Assembly (NCBI RefSeq): GCF_000956405.1
Contig: NZ_JYIV01000028.1
Span: 310,001 to 374,000 of the forward strand
Direction: 5' to 3'
DNA length: 64,000 nucleotides
From: Microbacterium oxydans
Lineage (GTDB): Bacteria > Actinomycetota > Actinomycetes > Actinomycetales > Microbacteriaceae
Positions 17,672 to 28,465 of this stretch are shown piece after piece. A model generated the notes under the pieces. That model made no database searches and was not told the origin of the DNA. It saw nothing but the letters and a program-made list of their open reading frames with translations. The position numbers and the translations under genes are program-made. Numbering within the stretch: the stretch's first letter is position 1; every line of letters begins with the position of its first letter.

Positions 17672-18871
17672 TCAGGCGAACAGACGCTGCAGGCGCTGCA
17701 CGCCCTCGAGCAGCTGCTCGTCGCCCAGTGCGTACGACATGCGGATGTAGCCGGAGGGACCGAAGGCCTCACCCGGGACGACCGCGACCTCGGCCTGGTC
17801 GAGGATGAGGTCGGCGAGCTCGAGCGACGTGGTCGGAGTCACACCGCCCCAGCTGCGACCGAGCAGCCCCTGCACGTCGGGGTAGACGTAGAACGCGCCG
17901 AGCGGGTTCGGGACCACAAGTCCGTCGATCTTCGACAGCTCCGAGACGATGAGCTGGCGGCGGCGGTCGAAGGCCCGTCGCATCTGCTCGGCCTCGTCCT
18001 GCGGCCCGGTGAGAGCGGCGATCGCGGCCTTCTGGGCGACGTTGTTCACGTTGCTGGTGAGGTGTGACTGCAGGTTGCCTGCGATCTTGATGGCGTCGGC
18101 CGGACCGACCATCCAGCCCACGCGCCAGCCGGTCATCGCGTAGGTCTTCGCGACGCCGTTGACCAGGATCGTCTGGCCGGCGACCTCGGGGACGGCCTCG
18201 ACGATCGAGGTGGCCTTTACACCCTCGTACGTGAGGTTCTGGTAGATCTCGTCGCTGATGATCCAGATGCCGTGCTCGAGCGCCCACTCGCCGATGGCCT
18301 TGGTCTCCTCGGCCGTGTAGACGGAGCCGGTGGGGTTCGACGGGGAGACGAACACGAGTGCGGTGGTGCGTGCGGTGCGCGCCGCCTCGAGCTGCTCGAC
18401 CGTGACCTTGTACTCCTGGTCGGCGCCGGCGAAGACCTCGACGGGGGTGCCGTCGGCGAGGCGGATGGCCTCGGGGTAGGTGGTCCAGTACGGCGCGGGC
18501 AGCAGCACCTCGTCGCCCGGGTTCACCACGGCCTGGAAAGCCTGGTAGACCGACTGCTTGCCGCCGTTGGTGACGATGACCTGGCTCGGGGAGACCTCGA
18601 GGCCGGAGTCGCGGAGGGTCTTCGCCGCGATCGCCTCGCGCAGCGCCGGGAGGCCGGGAGCGGGCGTGTACCGGTAGCTCGCCGGGTCGGCCAGAGCCTC
18701 GGCCGCAGCATCGACGATGAACTGCGGCGTCGCGAAGTCGGGCTCGCCGGCAGCATACGAGATGACGTCCTTGCCTTCGGCCTTGAGGGCCTTGGCCTTG
18801 GCGTCGACCTTGAGGGTCGCGGACTCGGCGATGGCGGACAGCTTGCGGGAGAGGGAAGCGCGTTCGGTCAC
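17672..18871 (-). CDS. Aspartate/aromatic aminotransferase, class I
   Basis: 399-residue PLP enzyme of the AspC Ib type, which swaps the amino group between aspartate and 2-oxoglutarate. Seen: [37 protein letters not shown], the [11 protein letters not shown] loop, the PLP lysine at ~K242 in [16 protein letters not shown], and the arginine motif SGYIRMSYA near the end. Start is GTG 18871. It is alone on its transcript; a palindromic repeat lies just after the stop. Substrate range (aspartate, or broader as in many Actinobacteria) is not certain. Confidence 0.88.
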   Translation of the reverse strand: MTERASLSRKLSAIAESATLKVDAKAKALKAEGKDVISYAAGEPDFATPQFIVDAAAEALADPASYRYTPAPGLPALREAIAAKTLRDSGLEVSPSQVIVTNGGKQSVYQAFQAVVNPGDEVLLPAPYWTTYPEAIRLADGTPVEVFAGADQEYKVTVEQLEAARTARTTALVFVSPSNPTGSVYTAEETKAIGEWALEHGIWIISDEIYQNLTYEGVKATSIVEAVPEVAGQTILVNGVAKTYAMTGWRVGWMVGPADAIKIAGNLQSHLTSNVNNVAQKAAIAALTGPQDEAEQMRRAFDRRRQLIVSELSKIDGLVVPNPLGAFYVYPDVQGLLGRSWGGVTPTTSLELADLILDQAEVAVVPGEAFGPSGYIRMSYALGDEQLLEGVQRLQRLFA

Positions 18872-18952
18872 GATTACGAGCGTACTCGGGTCGGCGCGGC
18901 AGGAGAGGTGTGGGATGCCGCCAAGATCCGGAGTTCTTTCGGGTTCGGAAGG

Positions 18953-20047
<1,095 letters not shown>

Positions 20048-20109
20048 TGATCCTCCAGGGTTCGATGCGGTTCGGCACTCAGGATCGCAGAAACATCGAC
20101 AGAACAACA

Positions 20110-20128
20110 GAATCCGTGAAGATGATTC
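20110..20128. promoter_or_regulatory. Candidate AsnC-type operator between ald and its regulator
   Basis: GAATC at 20110-20114 and GATTC at 20124-20128 form an inverted repeat with a nine-base AT-richer spacer in the 113-base divergent region. AsnC/Lrp proteins bind such short loose palindromes; binding here is inferred. Confidence 0.35.
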
Positions 20129-20147
20129 GTCCGCGCGGGAATTCCTG

Positions 20148-20153
20148 AATAAT
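20148..20153 (+). promoter_or_regulatory. -10 box for leaderless asnC-type gene
   Basis: AATAAT ends seven bases before the ATG at 20161, which supports that ATG over the in-frame ATG at 20152 lying inside the box. Confidence 0.45.
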
Positions 20154-20160
20154 GCTTCGT

Positions 20161-20670
20161 ATGGAGACGACATCGGAGGCCCCGGAGCCGAATACCGTTC
20201 GGGCGCCCGCCCTCGATGCGATCGACGCGAAGATCGTGCAGCTGCTCACGGCGGACGGACGCATGACCAACGCCGAGCTCGCCGGACGACTCGGAGTCGC
20301 ACCGTCGACGGCGCACACGCGCCTGCGTTCCCTGGTGGATCGGGGTGTGATCACGGGGTTCCACGCGAGCGTGGACGAACGGAAGCTCGGCGCCGGGCTG
20401 CAGGCCGTGATCGGCGTGACCCTGCGGCCGAGTGGGCGGAGGGAGAGCATCGTGGAGTTCGCGGACCGCGTGCGTGTGCTGCCCCAAGTCATCCAGGTGT
20501 TCTTCCTCGGCGGAGACGACGACTTCCTGCTGCACATCGCCGTGGCCGACTCGTCCGAGATGCGCGAGTTCGTTCTGGAGCACCTGTCGGCGCAGAGCAG
20601 CGTCGCCTCCACGCGGACGAGCATCGTGTTCGACTATCACCGCAACTCGGTGGCCGCGTCCTTCCGGTGA
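20161..20670 (+). CDS. Lrp/AsnC family regulator, AldR-like
   Basis: 169 residues. N-terminal helix-turn-helix (LDAIDAKIVQLLTADGRMTN, then AELAGRLGVAPSTAHTRLRSLVDRGVI) and C-terminal RAM ligand-binding domain (VIGVTLRPSGRRESIVEFADRV, then FFLGGDDDFLLHIAV). These proteins form octameric discs whose DNA binding responds to amino acids. Being divergent from alanine dehydrogenase by 113 bases, it is the likely alanine-responsive regulator of ald and of itself. ATG 20161 fits a leaderless transcript; 20152 is an alternative. Confidence 0.88.
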   Translation: METTSEAPEPNTVRAPALDAIDAKIVQLLTADGRMTNAELAGRLGVAPSTAHTRLRSLVDRGVITGFHASVDERKLGAGLQAVIGVTLRPSGRRESIVEFADRVRVLPQVIQVFFLGGDDDFLLHIAVADSSEMREFVLEHLSAQSSVASTRTSIVFDYHRNSVAASFR

Positions 20671-20683
20671 TGCCCGGGCGTGC

Positions 20684-21115
20684 TCAGGCTCCGTAGGACG
20701 CGGGTAGCGCGCAGTAATCGGCGAAGCGTCTCTTCGGATGGGCCGGATCGGTCACGTCGACGATCGAGCCGGCCACGGTGTGGGGTGGCTCGTCGCCCGC
20801 CAGCTGCCACAGTGCGTAGTTCCACATGCCCCTGGTGCGCTCGCCGATCAGGGCCGCTGGACCGGAGAAGAGCAGGATGTCGTCGCTCTTCGGACCCTCG
20901 CGGAACGCGGTGACCGCTCCGCGGAGCTCGGTCTCGGCGCCCTCTGCGGAGTGTTCGCGCACGACCTGCTGTCCCGACGCCGTCAGAGCGGTGGCGAGTT
21001 CGTCGGCTGCCTGTCGTGAGCGCTCGGCGTCCGCCCCGGCCACCGCGAGCAGCCGCCGGCCTCGCGGGTAGAAGTGCAGGAACTCGGTGGCGATGTCCGC
21101 CCAGACGTCGGTCAT
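20684..21115 (-). CDS. Hypothetical protein, possible degenerate nucleoside-kinase-like fold
   Basis: 143 residues. The layout (RGRRLLAVAGADAERSRQAADELATAL at the start, then ILLFSGPAALIGERTRGMWNYALWQLAG and DVTDPAHPKRRFADYCALP at the end) resembles small uridine-kinase-like P-loop proteins of Microbacteriaceae. The expected Walker A pattern (GxxxxGKS/T) is missing: AGADAERSRQ stands in its place. It would then not bind ATP in the usual way. This relation is from memory of sequence style and is uncertain. It is convergent with the AsnC-type gene (13 bases apart), and no partner is evident. Confidence 0.5.
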   Translation of the reverse strand: MTDVWADIATEFLHFYPRGRRLLAVAGADAERSRQAADELATALTASGQQVVREHSAEGAETELRGAVTAFREGPKSDDILLFSGPAALIGERTRGMWNYALWQLAGDEPPHTVAGSIVDVTDPAHPKRRFADYCALPASYGA

Positions 21116-21209
21116 GCCTCCAGGCTACGCCCGCGTGCCGAGCCCGGCTCCGGACGCGGAGGAGTCCCGGGCCGCAGCTGCCTGCCGCCCGGGACTCCTC
21201 CTGTCGTGT

Positions 21210-22871
21210 TCAGTCCTCGTCGATGAGGTACCGGCTGTAGGCGCCCAGGGTGAGGAAGGTCGGGAACTCCTCCTGCAGGGCCACCTCCCGGAAGATCTCG
21301 GCGGCGTCGTCGTAGCGGTCGCCGTGGCTGCGGGTGGCCTGTGCGAGCACCTGGTCGATCAGTCCCTCGATGTACTCCGCCGTGATGGGGGTGCCGTCCT
21401 GCGTGGTGCGGTCCTGGTGGATCCACTGCCACACCTGCGAGCGGCTGATCTCCGCGGTCGCTGCATCCTCCATGAGGTTGTCGATCGCCACGGCGCCGAG
21501 CCCGCGCAGCCAGGCCTCCAGGTAGCGGATGGCGACCGACACGTTGTCCCGCACGCCCTGGGCGGTGATCGGACGGCCGATGTGCAGGTCGAGCAGGTCG
21601 CGCGCCTCCACGTGCACGTCGTCGCGCTGACGGTCGACCTGGTTCGGGCGTTCTCCGAGCACGGCGTCGAACTCGGCCTGCGCCGTCGGGATCAGGTCGG
21701 GGTGCGCGACCCAGGTGCCGTCGAAGCCGTCGCCGGCCTCGCGCTTCTTGTCGGCCGATACCTTCTCGACCGCGCGCGCCGTCACCTCGGGGTCGCGACG
21801 GTTCGGGATGAACGCGCTCATGCCGCCGATGGCGAAGGCTCCGCGCTTGTGGCACGTCTGCACGAGCAGCTCGGTGTACGCCCGCATGAACGGGACCGTC
21901 ATCGTGACCTCGCTGCGGTCGGGGAGCACGAAGCGCGCCCCGCGGCCGCGGTAGTTCTTGATGATGGAGAAGATGTAGTCCCAGCGCCCGGCATTCAGGC
22001 CCGCGCAGTGGTCGCGCAGCTCGTACAGGATCTCGTCCATCTCGAACGCCGCAGGCAGGGTCTCGATCAGCACGGTCGCGCGGATGGTGCCGTGCGGGAT
22101 GCCGATGTACTCCTCGCTGAACGAGAAGACGTCATCCCACAGCTTCGCCTCTTCGCTCGACTCCAGCTTCGCGATGTAGAAGTACGGGCCTCGTCCGGCC
22201 TCGATCAGCGCCTGCGCGTTGTGCAGGAAGTAGAGACCGAAGTCGACCAGTGATCCGGATGCCGAGGTGCGGCGGCCGGCCCGGTCGATGAAGGCGATGT
22301 GCTTCTCGGGCAGGTGCCAGCCACGGGGGCGCATCACGATCGTGGGGGTGCGCTCCGCGGTGACGCGGTACTCCTTGCCGGGTCCGGATTCAGAGGCGGG
22401 GGAGGTGAACGAGAGCTCGCCGCGGATCGCGTCCTTGAGGGAGAGCTGGCCCTCGATGACGTTCTTCCAGGTGGGACTCGTGGCGTCCTCCTGATCGGCG
22501 AGCCAGACGCGGGCACCGGAGTTGAGCGCGTTGATGGTCATCTTCGGGTCGGTCGGTCCGGTGATCTCCACGCGGCGGTCCTCGAGGCCGGGTCCTGCGC
22601 CGGCGACCCGCCAGTCCCGGTCCTCACGGATGTGGGCCGTGTCGTCGCGGAACTTCGGGTCGTGCCCGTTGCCGATCTCGAATCGGCGCCGCATCCGGTC
22701 GGCGAGCCGGTCGTGACGGCGAGACGCGAACCGGTGGTGCAGCTCGGTGAGGAAGGCGATCGTCTCGGGGGTGAGGATCTCGTCGTAGCGATCGCGGATG
22801 GGGCCGGTGACCTCGATCGCCGGCCCCTGCTGGGTCGTCTGGATCGGAGCCGTGCTGGTGGGAGTGGTCAT
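21210..22871 (-). CDS. aceB: Malate synthase A
   Basis: 553 residues, the length of the A isoform. It condenses glyoxylate with acetyl-CoA to malate, the second glyoxylate-shunt step. Seen: ITGPTDPKMTINALNSGARVWLADQEDATSPTW, MRPRGWHLPEKH, IETLPAAFEMDEILYELRDH, and DGTWVAHPDLIP with the catalytic aspartate nearby. It lies downstream of aceA on the same strand; the 142-base gap contains a nested hairpin repeat, so the two may be transcribed partly independently. The divergent RamB-type regulator next to aceA is the likely controller. Confidence 0.95.
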   Translation of the reverse strand: MTTPTSTAPIQTTQQGPAIEVTGPIRDRYDEILTPETIAFLTELHHRFASRRHDRLADRMRRRFEIGNGHDPKFRDDTAHIREDRDWRVAGAGPGLEDRRVEITGPTDPKMTINALNSGARVWLADQEDATSPTWKNVIEGQLSLKDAIRGELSFTSPASESGPGKEYRVTAERTPTIVMRPRGWHLPEKHIAFIDRAGRRTSASGSLVDFGLYFLHNAQALIEAGRGPYFYIAKLESSEEAKLWDDVFSFSEEYIGIPHGTIRATVLIETLPAAFEMDEILYELRDHCAGLNAGRWDYIFSIIKNYRGRGARFVLPDRSEVTMTVPFMRAYTELLVQTCHKRGAFAIGGMSAFIPNRRDPEVTARAVEKVSADKKREAGDGFDGTWVAHPDLIPTAQAEFDAVLGERPNQVDRQRDDVHVEARDLLDLHIGRPITAQGVRDNVSVAIRYLEAWLRGLGAVAIDNLMEDAATAEISRSQVWQWIHQDRTTQDGTPITAEYIEGLIDQVLAQATRSHGDRYDDAAEIFREVALQEEFPTFLTLGAYSRYLIDED

Positions 22872-22908
22872 GATCTGAAGTCCTTTGCGTGGTGGTCCCC
22901 TCAGCCCC

Positions 22909-22989
22909 GTCGAGACCTATGGTGGTCGTCGAGACCCATCGCTGCAGGCGATCGCGGCGGTGGGTCTCGACGCCGCCGATGGGTGTCGA
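22909..22989. repeat. Nested double-hairpin repeat, GAGACCCA family, copy 2
   Basis: Inner arms CGTCGAGACCCA (22927-22938) and TGGGTCTCGACG (22961-22972) are perfect. The outer arms CGAGACCTAT (22911-22920) and ATGGGTGTCG (22979-22988) carry two mismatches. It lies 25 bases after the aceA stop on the minus strand, in the same position relative to a gene as copy 1 at 17577. Confidence 0.7.
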
Positions 22990-23013
22990 AGGGGTGGGGA
23001 CGAAGAAGTGGGA

Positions 23014-24339
<1,326 letters not shown>

Positions 24340-24444
24340 GGTGTCTCCTTGGTGGATCCGGCTGCGGTGCCGGAGTGGCGTGTACCCACTGTGTGTGAAG
24401 TTCCGGGTATCCGATGACCGATCAGCGAGAGAAGATCGGGGGAA

Positions 24445-24465
24445 ATTCTGTTTCTGTGACAGAAT
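24445..24465. promoter_or_regulatory. Palindrome between aceA and the RamB-like gene
   Basis: ATTCTGT (24445-24451) and ACAGAAT (24459-24465) form a perfect 7-bp inverted repeat with a 7-base spacer. The right arm coincides with the probable -10 box (CAGAAT) of the regulator gene, whose ATG follows seven bases later, so autorepression and control of aceA are both plausible. Confidence 0.5.
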
Positions 24466-24472
24466 CGGCCGC

Positions 24473-25924
24473 ATGAGCATCGACGACGCTGCAGAAGAGA
24501 CCGACGCCCTCACGATCGGCCGACGCATCCGGCAGCTCCGGACGGCCAGAGGCATGACGCTCGACGATCTGGCTTCCGCCGTGGATCGGGCGCCGAGCCA
24601 GATGTCGATGATCGAGACCGGCAAGCGCGAGCCGAAGCTGACGCAGCTCCAGGCCATCGCCCGCGCGCTCGGCGTCACGATCGATGCCCTGCTGGAGGGC
24701 GAGCCGCTCGATGAGCGCAGCGCGGTCGAGATCGCCCTGGAGCGGGCGATGAAGGGGCAGACGTTCCAGGCGCTGGGCATCGATCCGTTCCGCATCGCCA
24801 AGAGCGTGCCGACGGAGGCGCTGAAGGCGCTGCTCGCCCTGCACGGCGAGATCGACCGCCTCAAGGACGAGCGCGCGGCGACTCCGGAGGAGGCGCGACG
24901 TGCCAACGTGGAGCTCCGGCACCTCATGCGGCGAGAGGACAACCACTTCGCCGACCTCGAGGCGAAGGCGGGCGAGATCCTCGCGGCCGTCGGTCATCCC
25001 GGCGGGCCGTTGACGCAGCGCACCGCCTCCGAGATCGCGGCGTACCTCGGCTTCACCCTGCACTACGCGCCCGATCTGCCGCAGACCACCCGCAGTGTCG
25101 CCGACCTCGCCAACGGTCGGCTGTATCTGTCGAGCAGCGTGCCGGCGAAGGGCGATGCCCGCACCGCGGTGCTGCAGGCGCTGTCGAGTCGCATCCTGGG
25201 GCACTCCGAGCCGCGCAGCTACGCCGAGTTCCTGCGTCAGCGCGTCGAGACGAACTACCTCACCGGTGCCCTGCTCATCCCGGAGGCGCACGTCGTGCCC
25301 TCGTTGCGGGACGCCAAGCAGCGGAGGGCGATCTCGATCGAAGACCTGCGTGACGCGTACTCGGTGTCGTATGAGACGGCGGCGCACCGCTTCACGAACC
25401 TCGCCACCTGGCACCTCGACATCCCGGTGCACTTCCTCAAGGTGCACGAGTCGGGAACCATCACCAAGGCGTACGAGAACGACGACGTGAACTTCCCGAC
25501 CGATCGCCTCGGCGCCATCGAGGGGCAGATGTGCTGCCGGCGATGGACCTCGCGGGTGGTGTTCGACGAAGACGACCGCTTCAACCCGTACTACCAGTAC
25601 ACCGACACCGGCAACGGCACGTACTGGTGCACCGCACGGGTGGAGGCGTCGAGCGAAGGGCTGCACTCGGTGAGCGTGGGCGTGCGCTTCGACGACACGA
25701 AGTGGTTCGTGGGCAGGGACACCCCGCACCGCGGCGTCTCGAAGCACTCGGTCGAGGTGTGCTGTCGTCGGGCCCCCGCAGAGTTGGAGGACCGCTGGCG
25801 CGAGAACTCCTGGCCGAACGTGAAGACTCCTCGCACACTGCTGGCGACTCTGCCCACTGGCGCCTTCCCCGGGGTGGACACCACCGACGTGTACGAGTTC
25901 CTGGAGGCCCACGCGCCGCGGTGA
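24473..25924 (+). CDS. RamB-type (short-chain fatty acid) transcriptional regulator
   Basis: 483 residues. N-terminal Xre-type helix-turn-helix (~14-72; [20 protein letters not shown], then [14 protein letters not shown]). A middle domain with the IrrE/ImmA-like segment seen in ScfR proteins ([41 protein letters not shown], in two parts). A C-terminal domain with [11 protein letters not shown] and a later CCRRAP, a cysteine pair set typical of RamB. RamB controls acetate and glyoxylate genes in Corynebacterium, and the divergent aceA agrees. ATG 24473 is used because the -10 box lies directly upstream. Confidence 0.88.
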   Translation: MSIDDAAEETDALTIGRRIRQLRTARGMTLDDLASAVDRAPSQMSMIETGKREPKLTQLQAIARALGVTIDALLEGEPLDERSAVEIALERAMKGQTFQALGIDPFRIAKSVPTEALKALLALHGEIDRLKDERAATPEEARRANVELRHLMRREDNHFADLEAKAGEILAAVGHPGGPLTQRTASEIAAYLGFTLHYAPDLPQTTRSVADLANGRLYLSSSVPAKGDARTAVLQALSSRILGHSEPRSYAEFLRQRVETNYLTGALLIPEAHVVPSLRDAKQRRAISIEDLRDAYSVSYETAAHRFTNLATWHLDIPVHFLKVHESGTITKAYENDDVNFPTDRLGAIEGQMCCRRWTSRVVFDEDDRFNPYYQYTDTGNGTYWCTARVEASSEGLHSVSVGVRFDDTKWFVGRDTPHRGVSKHSVEVCCRRAPAELEDRWRENSWPNVKTPRTLLATLPTGAFPGVDTTDVYEFLEAHAPR

Positions 25925-25979
25925 ACGGCGGTGGTTGCCGGAAGGGAACGGCGACCGGAGCGGAGCCGGGGGTTGAGTC

Positions 25980-25996
25980 AACACTGAACAGGTGTT
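25980..25996. promoter_or_regulatory. Candidate TetR-type operator
   Basis: AACAC-N7-GTGTT (AACACTGAACAGGTGTT) lies 58 bases before the secreted-protein gene at 26055, next to TAGGTT, a possible -10. The TetR gene downstream in the same operon could bind it. The inverted repeat is short, so this is tentative. Confidence 0.4.
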
Positions 25997-26054
25997 AGGT
26001 TTTCGCGTGTCGGAGCGCTGCGTTCGGCGGCGCCGTTCTCGATGAGGAGACACG

Positions 26055-27611
26055 ATGAAGCGATGGATGAGCACACTGGCGACGGTCGGGCTGGTCGTCT
26101 CGGGTCTGGCCCTCGCCGGGCCGGCCGCGGCGGGAGGCGGTCGTCCGGGCGACGCGGAGCTCCAACGCTGGGCGCGGGACACCTGGGGTTCCCTGGTGGC
26201 GATGACCGATGAGGAGACGGGGCTTCCCGCTGACAACGTCACCGGCGATCTGCAGACCCCCAGCGCGTACACCTCGCCGACGAATATCGGCGGCTATCTC
26301 TGGTCCACCGTCACCGCCCGGGATCTGCGCATCATCAGCGCAGAGGAGGCGCACTCCCGGCTCGCGACGACGCTCGAGACGCTCGCCGGTCTGGAGCGCA
26401 ACGACGCGAGCGGGATGTTCTACAACTGGTATTCGCCGACCTCGGGGGAGAAGCTGACCACGTGGCCCGATTCCGGAGACCCGGTGCACCCCTTCCTCAG
26501 CACGGTGGACAACGGATGGCTCGCCGCGGCCCTGCGCATCGTCCGCGAGGCCGACCCCGGGCTGACGGGACAAGCCGACGCGCTTTACGCCTCGATGGAC
26601 TTCTCCGCGTTCTTCGATCCTGCCGGTGCTGCAGGTCTCCCCGCCGGCACCAACCGCGGCGGATTCTGGGAGCAGGCGCCGCCGGACTGCAGTGTCTCTG
26701 CTCCGATGTACAACGGGTCGGGCGAGACGGCGTACTACACGTGCCACCACTACGACACCACCGTGAGCGAGAGCCGTATCGCGACCTACCTGGGCATCGC
26801 CAATGGACAGATCCCGGCGACCGCGCTGTACGGCACGCATCGCACGATGCCGCCAGCGTGCGACTGGGCATGGCAGGAGCAGCTTCCGCAGGGGGAGTAC
26901 CGCACATACGACGGCGTCGAGGTGTGGGAGGGCACGTATTCCTACGACGGGATGTCGTTCGTGCCGAGCTGGGGTGGCAGCATGTTCGAGTCGCTGATGC
27001 CCGACCTTCTCGTCCCCGAGACGAAGTGGGGGTCGAAGTCGTGGAAGCTCAACCATCCGATCACGGTCGCCGTGCAGAAGCAGCACGGGCTTGACGAGAC
27101 AGGCTACGGATACTGGGGCTTCTCGCCCGCGAGCGACCCCTTCGGCGGGTACGCGGAGTACGGCGTCGACATCGCGGGCATGCGGTCGGACGGCTACACG
27201 TCGGACGCCGAGAAGACCGACGTCGATGTCGATCGACCGGGGTGCACCGTCGGGACGAATCCCGCGCCCGAGTTCGGGGACGGTGTGGTGACCCCGCACG
27301 CCGCGTTCCTCGCGTTGCCCTATGACCGCAAGGGCGTGCTGAGCAACCTCGAAGGCATCGAGAACGACCTCGGTGCCTATGGCCCCGGCGGCTTCTACGA
27401 TGCGGTCGCGGTGAAGAGCGGCACGATCGCGGAGCGCTATCTGTCGCTCGATCAGTCGATGATCATGGCGGCGATCGGCAACGAGCTCACGAAGGATAGG
27501 CTCAAGGACTACTTCGTGGATCGACAGATGGAGACGCTGCTGCGTCCAGCGATGCGGCAGCAGGACTTCGGTTCGTCGTGGGGTGAAGGAGGCGGCGGAC
27601 GCCAGGGCTGA
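26055..27611 (+). CDS. Secreted putative glucoamylase-like (DUF3131/GH144-type) protein
   Basis: 518 residues with a cleavable signal peptide (~1-26, MKRWMSTLATVGLVVSGLAL, then AGPAAAGG). The body has an alpha/alpha-barrel glycosidase pattern: TSPTNIGGYLWSTVTARDL, LERNDASGMFYNWYSP, FLSTVDNGWLAAALRIV, SWGGSMFESLMPDL, YGYWGFSPASDPFGGY and SLDQSMIMAAIGN. These resemble bacterial glucoamylase-like families active on beta-glucans or related polymers; the exact substrate cannot be assigned. It carries several cysteines suited to an exported protein. GAGGAG precedes the ATG. The TetR gene follows after 37 bases. Confidence 0.7.
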   Translation: MKRWMSTLATVGLVVSGLALAGPAAAGGGRPGDAELQRWARDTWGSLVAMTDEETGLPADNVTGDLQTPSAYTSPTNIGGYLWSTVTARDLRIISAEEAHSRLATTLETLAGLERNDASGMFYNWYSPTSGEKLTTWPDSGDPVHPFLSTVDNGWLAAALRIVREADPGLTGQADALYASMDFSAFFDPAGAAGLPAGTNRGGFWEQAPPDCSVSAPMYNGSGETAYYTCHHYDTTVSESRIATYLGIANGQIPATALYGTHRTMPPACDWAWQEQLPQGEYRTYDGVEVWEGTYSYDGMSFVPSWGGSMFESLMPDLLVPETKWGSKSWKLNHPITVAVQKQHGLDETGYGYWGFSPASDPFGGYAEYGVDIAGMRSDGYTSDAEKTDVDVDRPGCTVGTNPAPEFGDGVVTPHAAFLALPYDRKGVLSNLEGIENDLGAYGPGGFYDAVAVKSGTIAERYLSLDQSMIMAAIGNELTKDRLKDYFVDRQMETLLRPAMRQQDFGSSWGEGGGGRQG

Positions 27612-27648
27612 GCCCCCGGGTGGTCCGCGCCGAGGGAAGGGAGCAGGA

Positions 27649-28260
27649 GTGGGAGCGGACGCACAGGCGGCAGCCGGGCGCGGCCCTCGTGGTCCCTACG
27701 CCACGGGGCAGGCGCGACGACAGGCGATCGTCGACGAGGCGCTGATCGTCTTCTCTCGCACCGGGTTCCACGGCGGGTCGTTGCGGGAGATCGCGAAGCG
27801 CGTCGGCGTGACCCCGGCCGGCCTCCTGCACCACTTCTCCGACAAGGAGGAGCTGTTCGCCGAGGTGTTGCACCAGCGTGACGAGAAGGTCAGGGCAGCG
27901 GCCGGCGACCCCGCCGAGCACACCCTTCTCGAACAGGCGAAGAGAGTCGTCGCCCACAACCAGACCTCGCGCGGCCTCACCTCGCTGTACGCGATCGTGT
28001 CGGCGGAGGCGACCGACCCCGAGCATCCGTCTCACGCCGACTTCGCCGCCCGATACCGGTCGCGAGCCGACGAAGCCGTCGAGATACTCCGCCGTGGACA
28101 GGAAGCGGGTGAGGTGCGTGACGACATCGACCCCGTGCGCGCCGCGCGTCTGATCAGCGCCGTCATGGACGGCATCCAGCTGCAGTGGCTCCTCGACGAC
28201 ACGGTCGACATGGTCTCCCTCTTCGACGAGTTCGTCACCCGCTACCTCTACCCCGCCTGA
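27649..28260 (+). CDS. TetR family transcriptional regulator
   Basis: 203 residues from GTG 27649, chosen for GGAAGGGAGCAGGA just before it; an ATG at 27583 lies inside the previous gene. The helix-turn-helix (RQAIVDEALIVFSRTGFHGG, SLREIAKRVGVTPAGLLHHFSDKEELF) is intact. The C-terminal ligand domain is all-helical with no known specificity. It follows the secreted glycosidase gene in the same direction and probably regulates it, perhaps via the palindrome at 25980. Confidence 0.88.
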   Translation: MGADAQAAAGRGPRGPYATGQARRQAIVDEALIVFSRTGFHGGSLREIAKRVGVTPAGLLHHFSDKEELFAEVLHQRDEKVRAAAGDPAEHTLLEQAKRVVAHNQTSRGLTSLYAIVSAEATDPEHPSHADFAARYRSRADEAVEILRRGQEAGEVRDDIDPVRAARLISAVMDGIQLQWLLDDTVDMVSLFDEFVTRYLYPA

Positions 28261-28400
28261 ATCCTCCGTGCCGCCCAGCGCACGGCTTCGTGCCGAGCGC
28301 ACGGCTTCTTCGCGTCGGCTTGCCGCGCGCTCGTCGAGGTCTCGCGCACTTGACGCCCACTCCCGTCGCACCGGTCGTCAAAACTTAGTTTGATCTTGCT

Positions 28401-28416
28401 TAGTCAAGATTGACTA
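28401..28416. promoter_or_regulatory. PadR-type palindrome before the ABC transporter operon
   Basis: TAGTCAA-GA-TTGACTA, a perfect 7+7 palindrome, 50 bases upstream of the substrate-binding protein gene. The same arms occur at 34254-34269 next to the padR gene. TTGATC (28390) and a -10-like GACTAT (28412) would place it inside the promoter. Confidence 0.65.
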
Positions 28417-28465
28417 TGTTACTTTCATCGAGCCATCAACGACGAACGGCCGAGAAGGGACCCTC

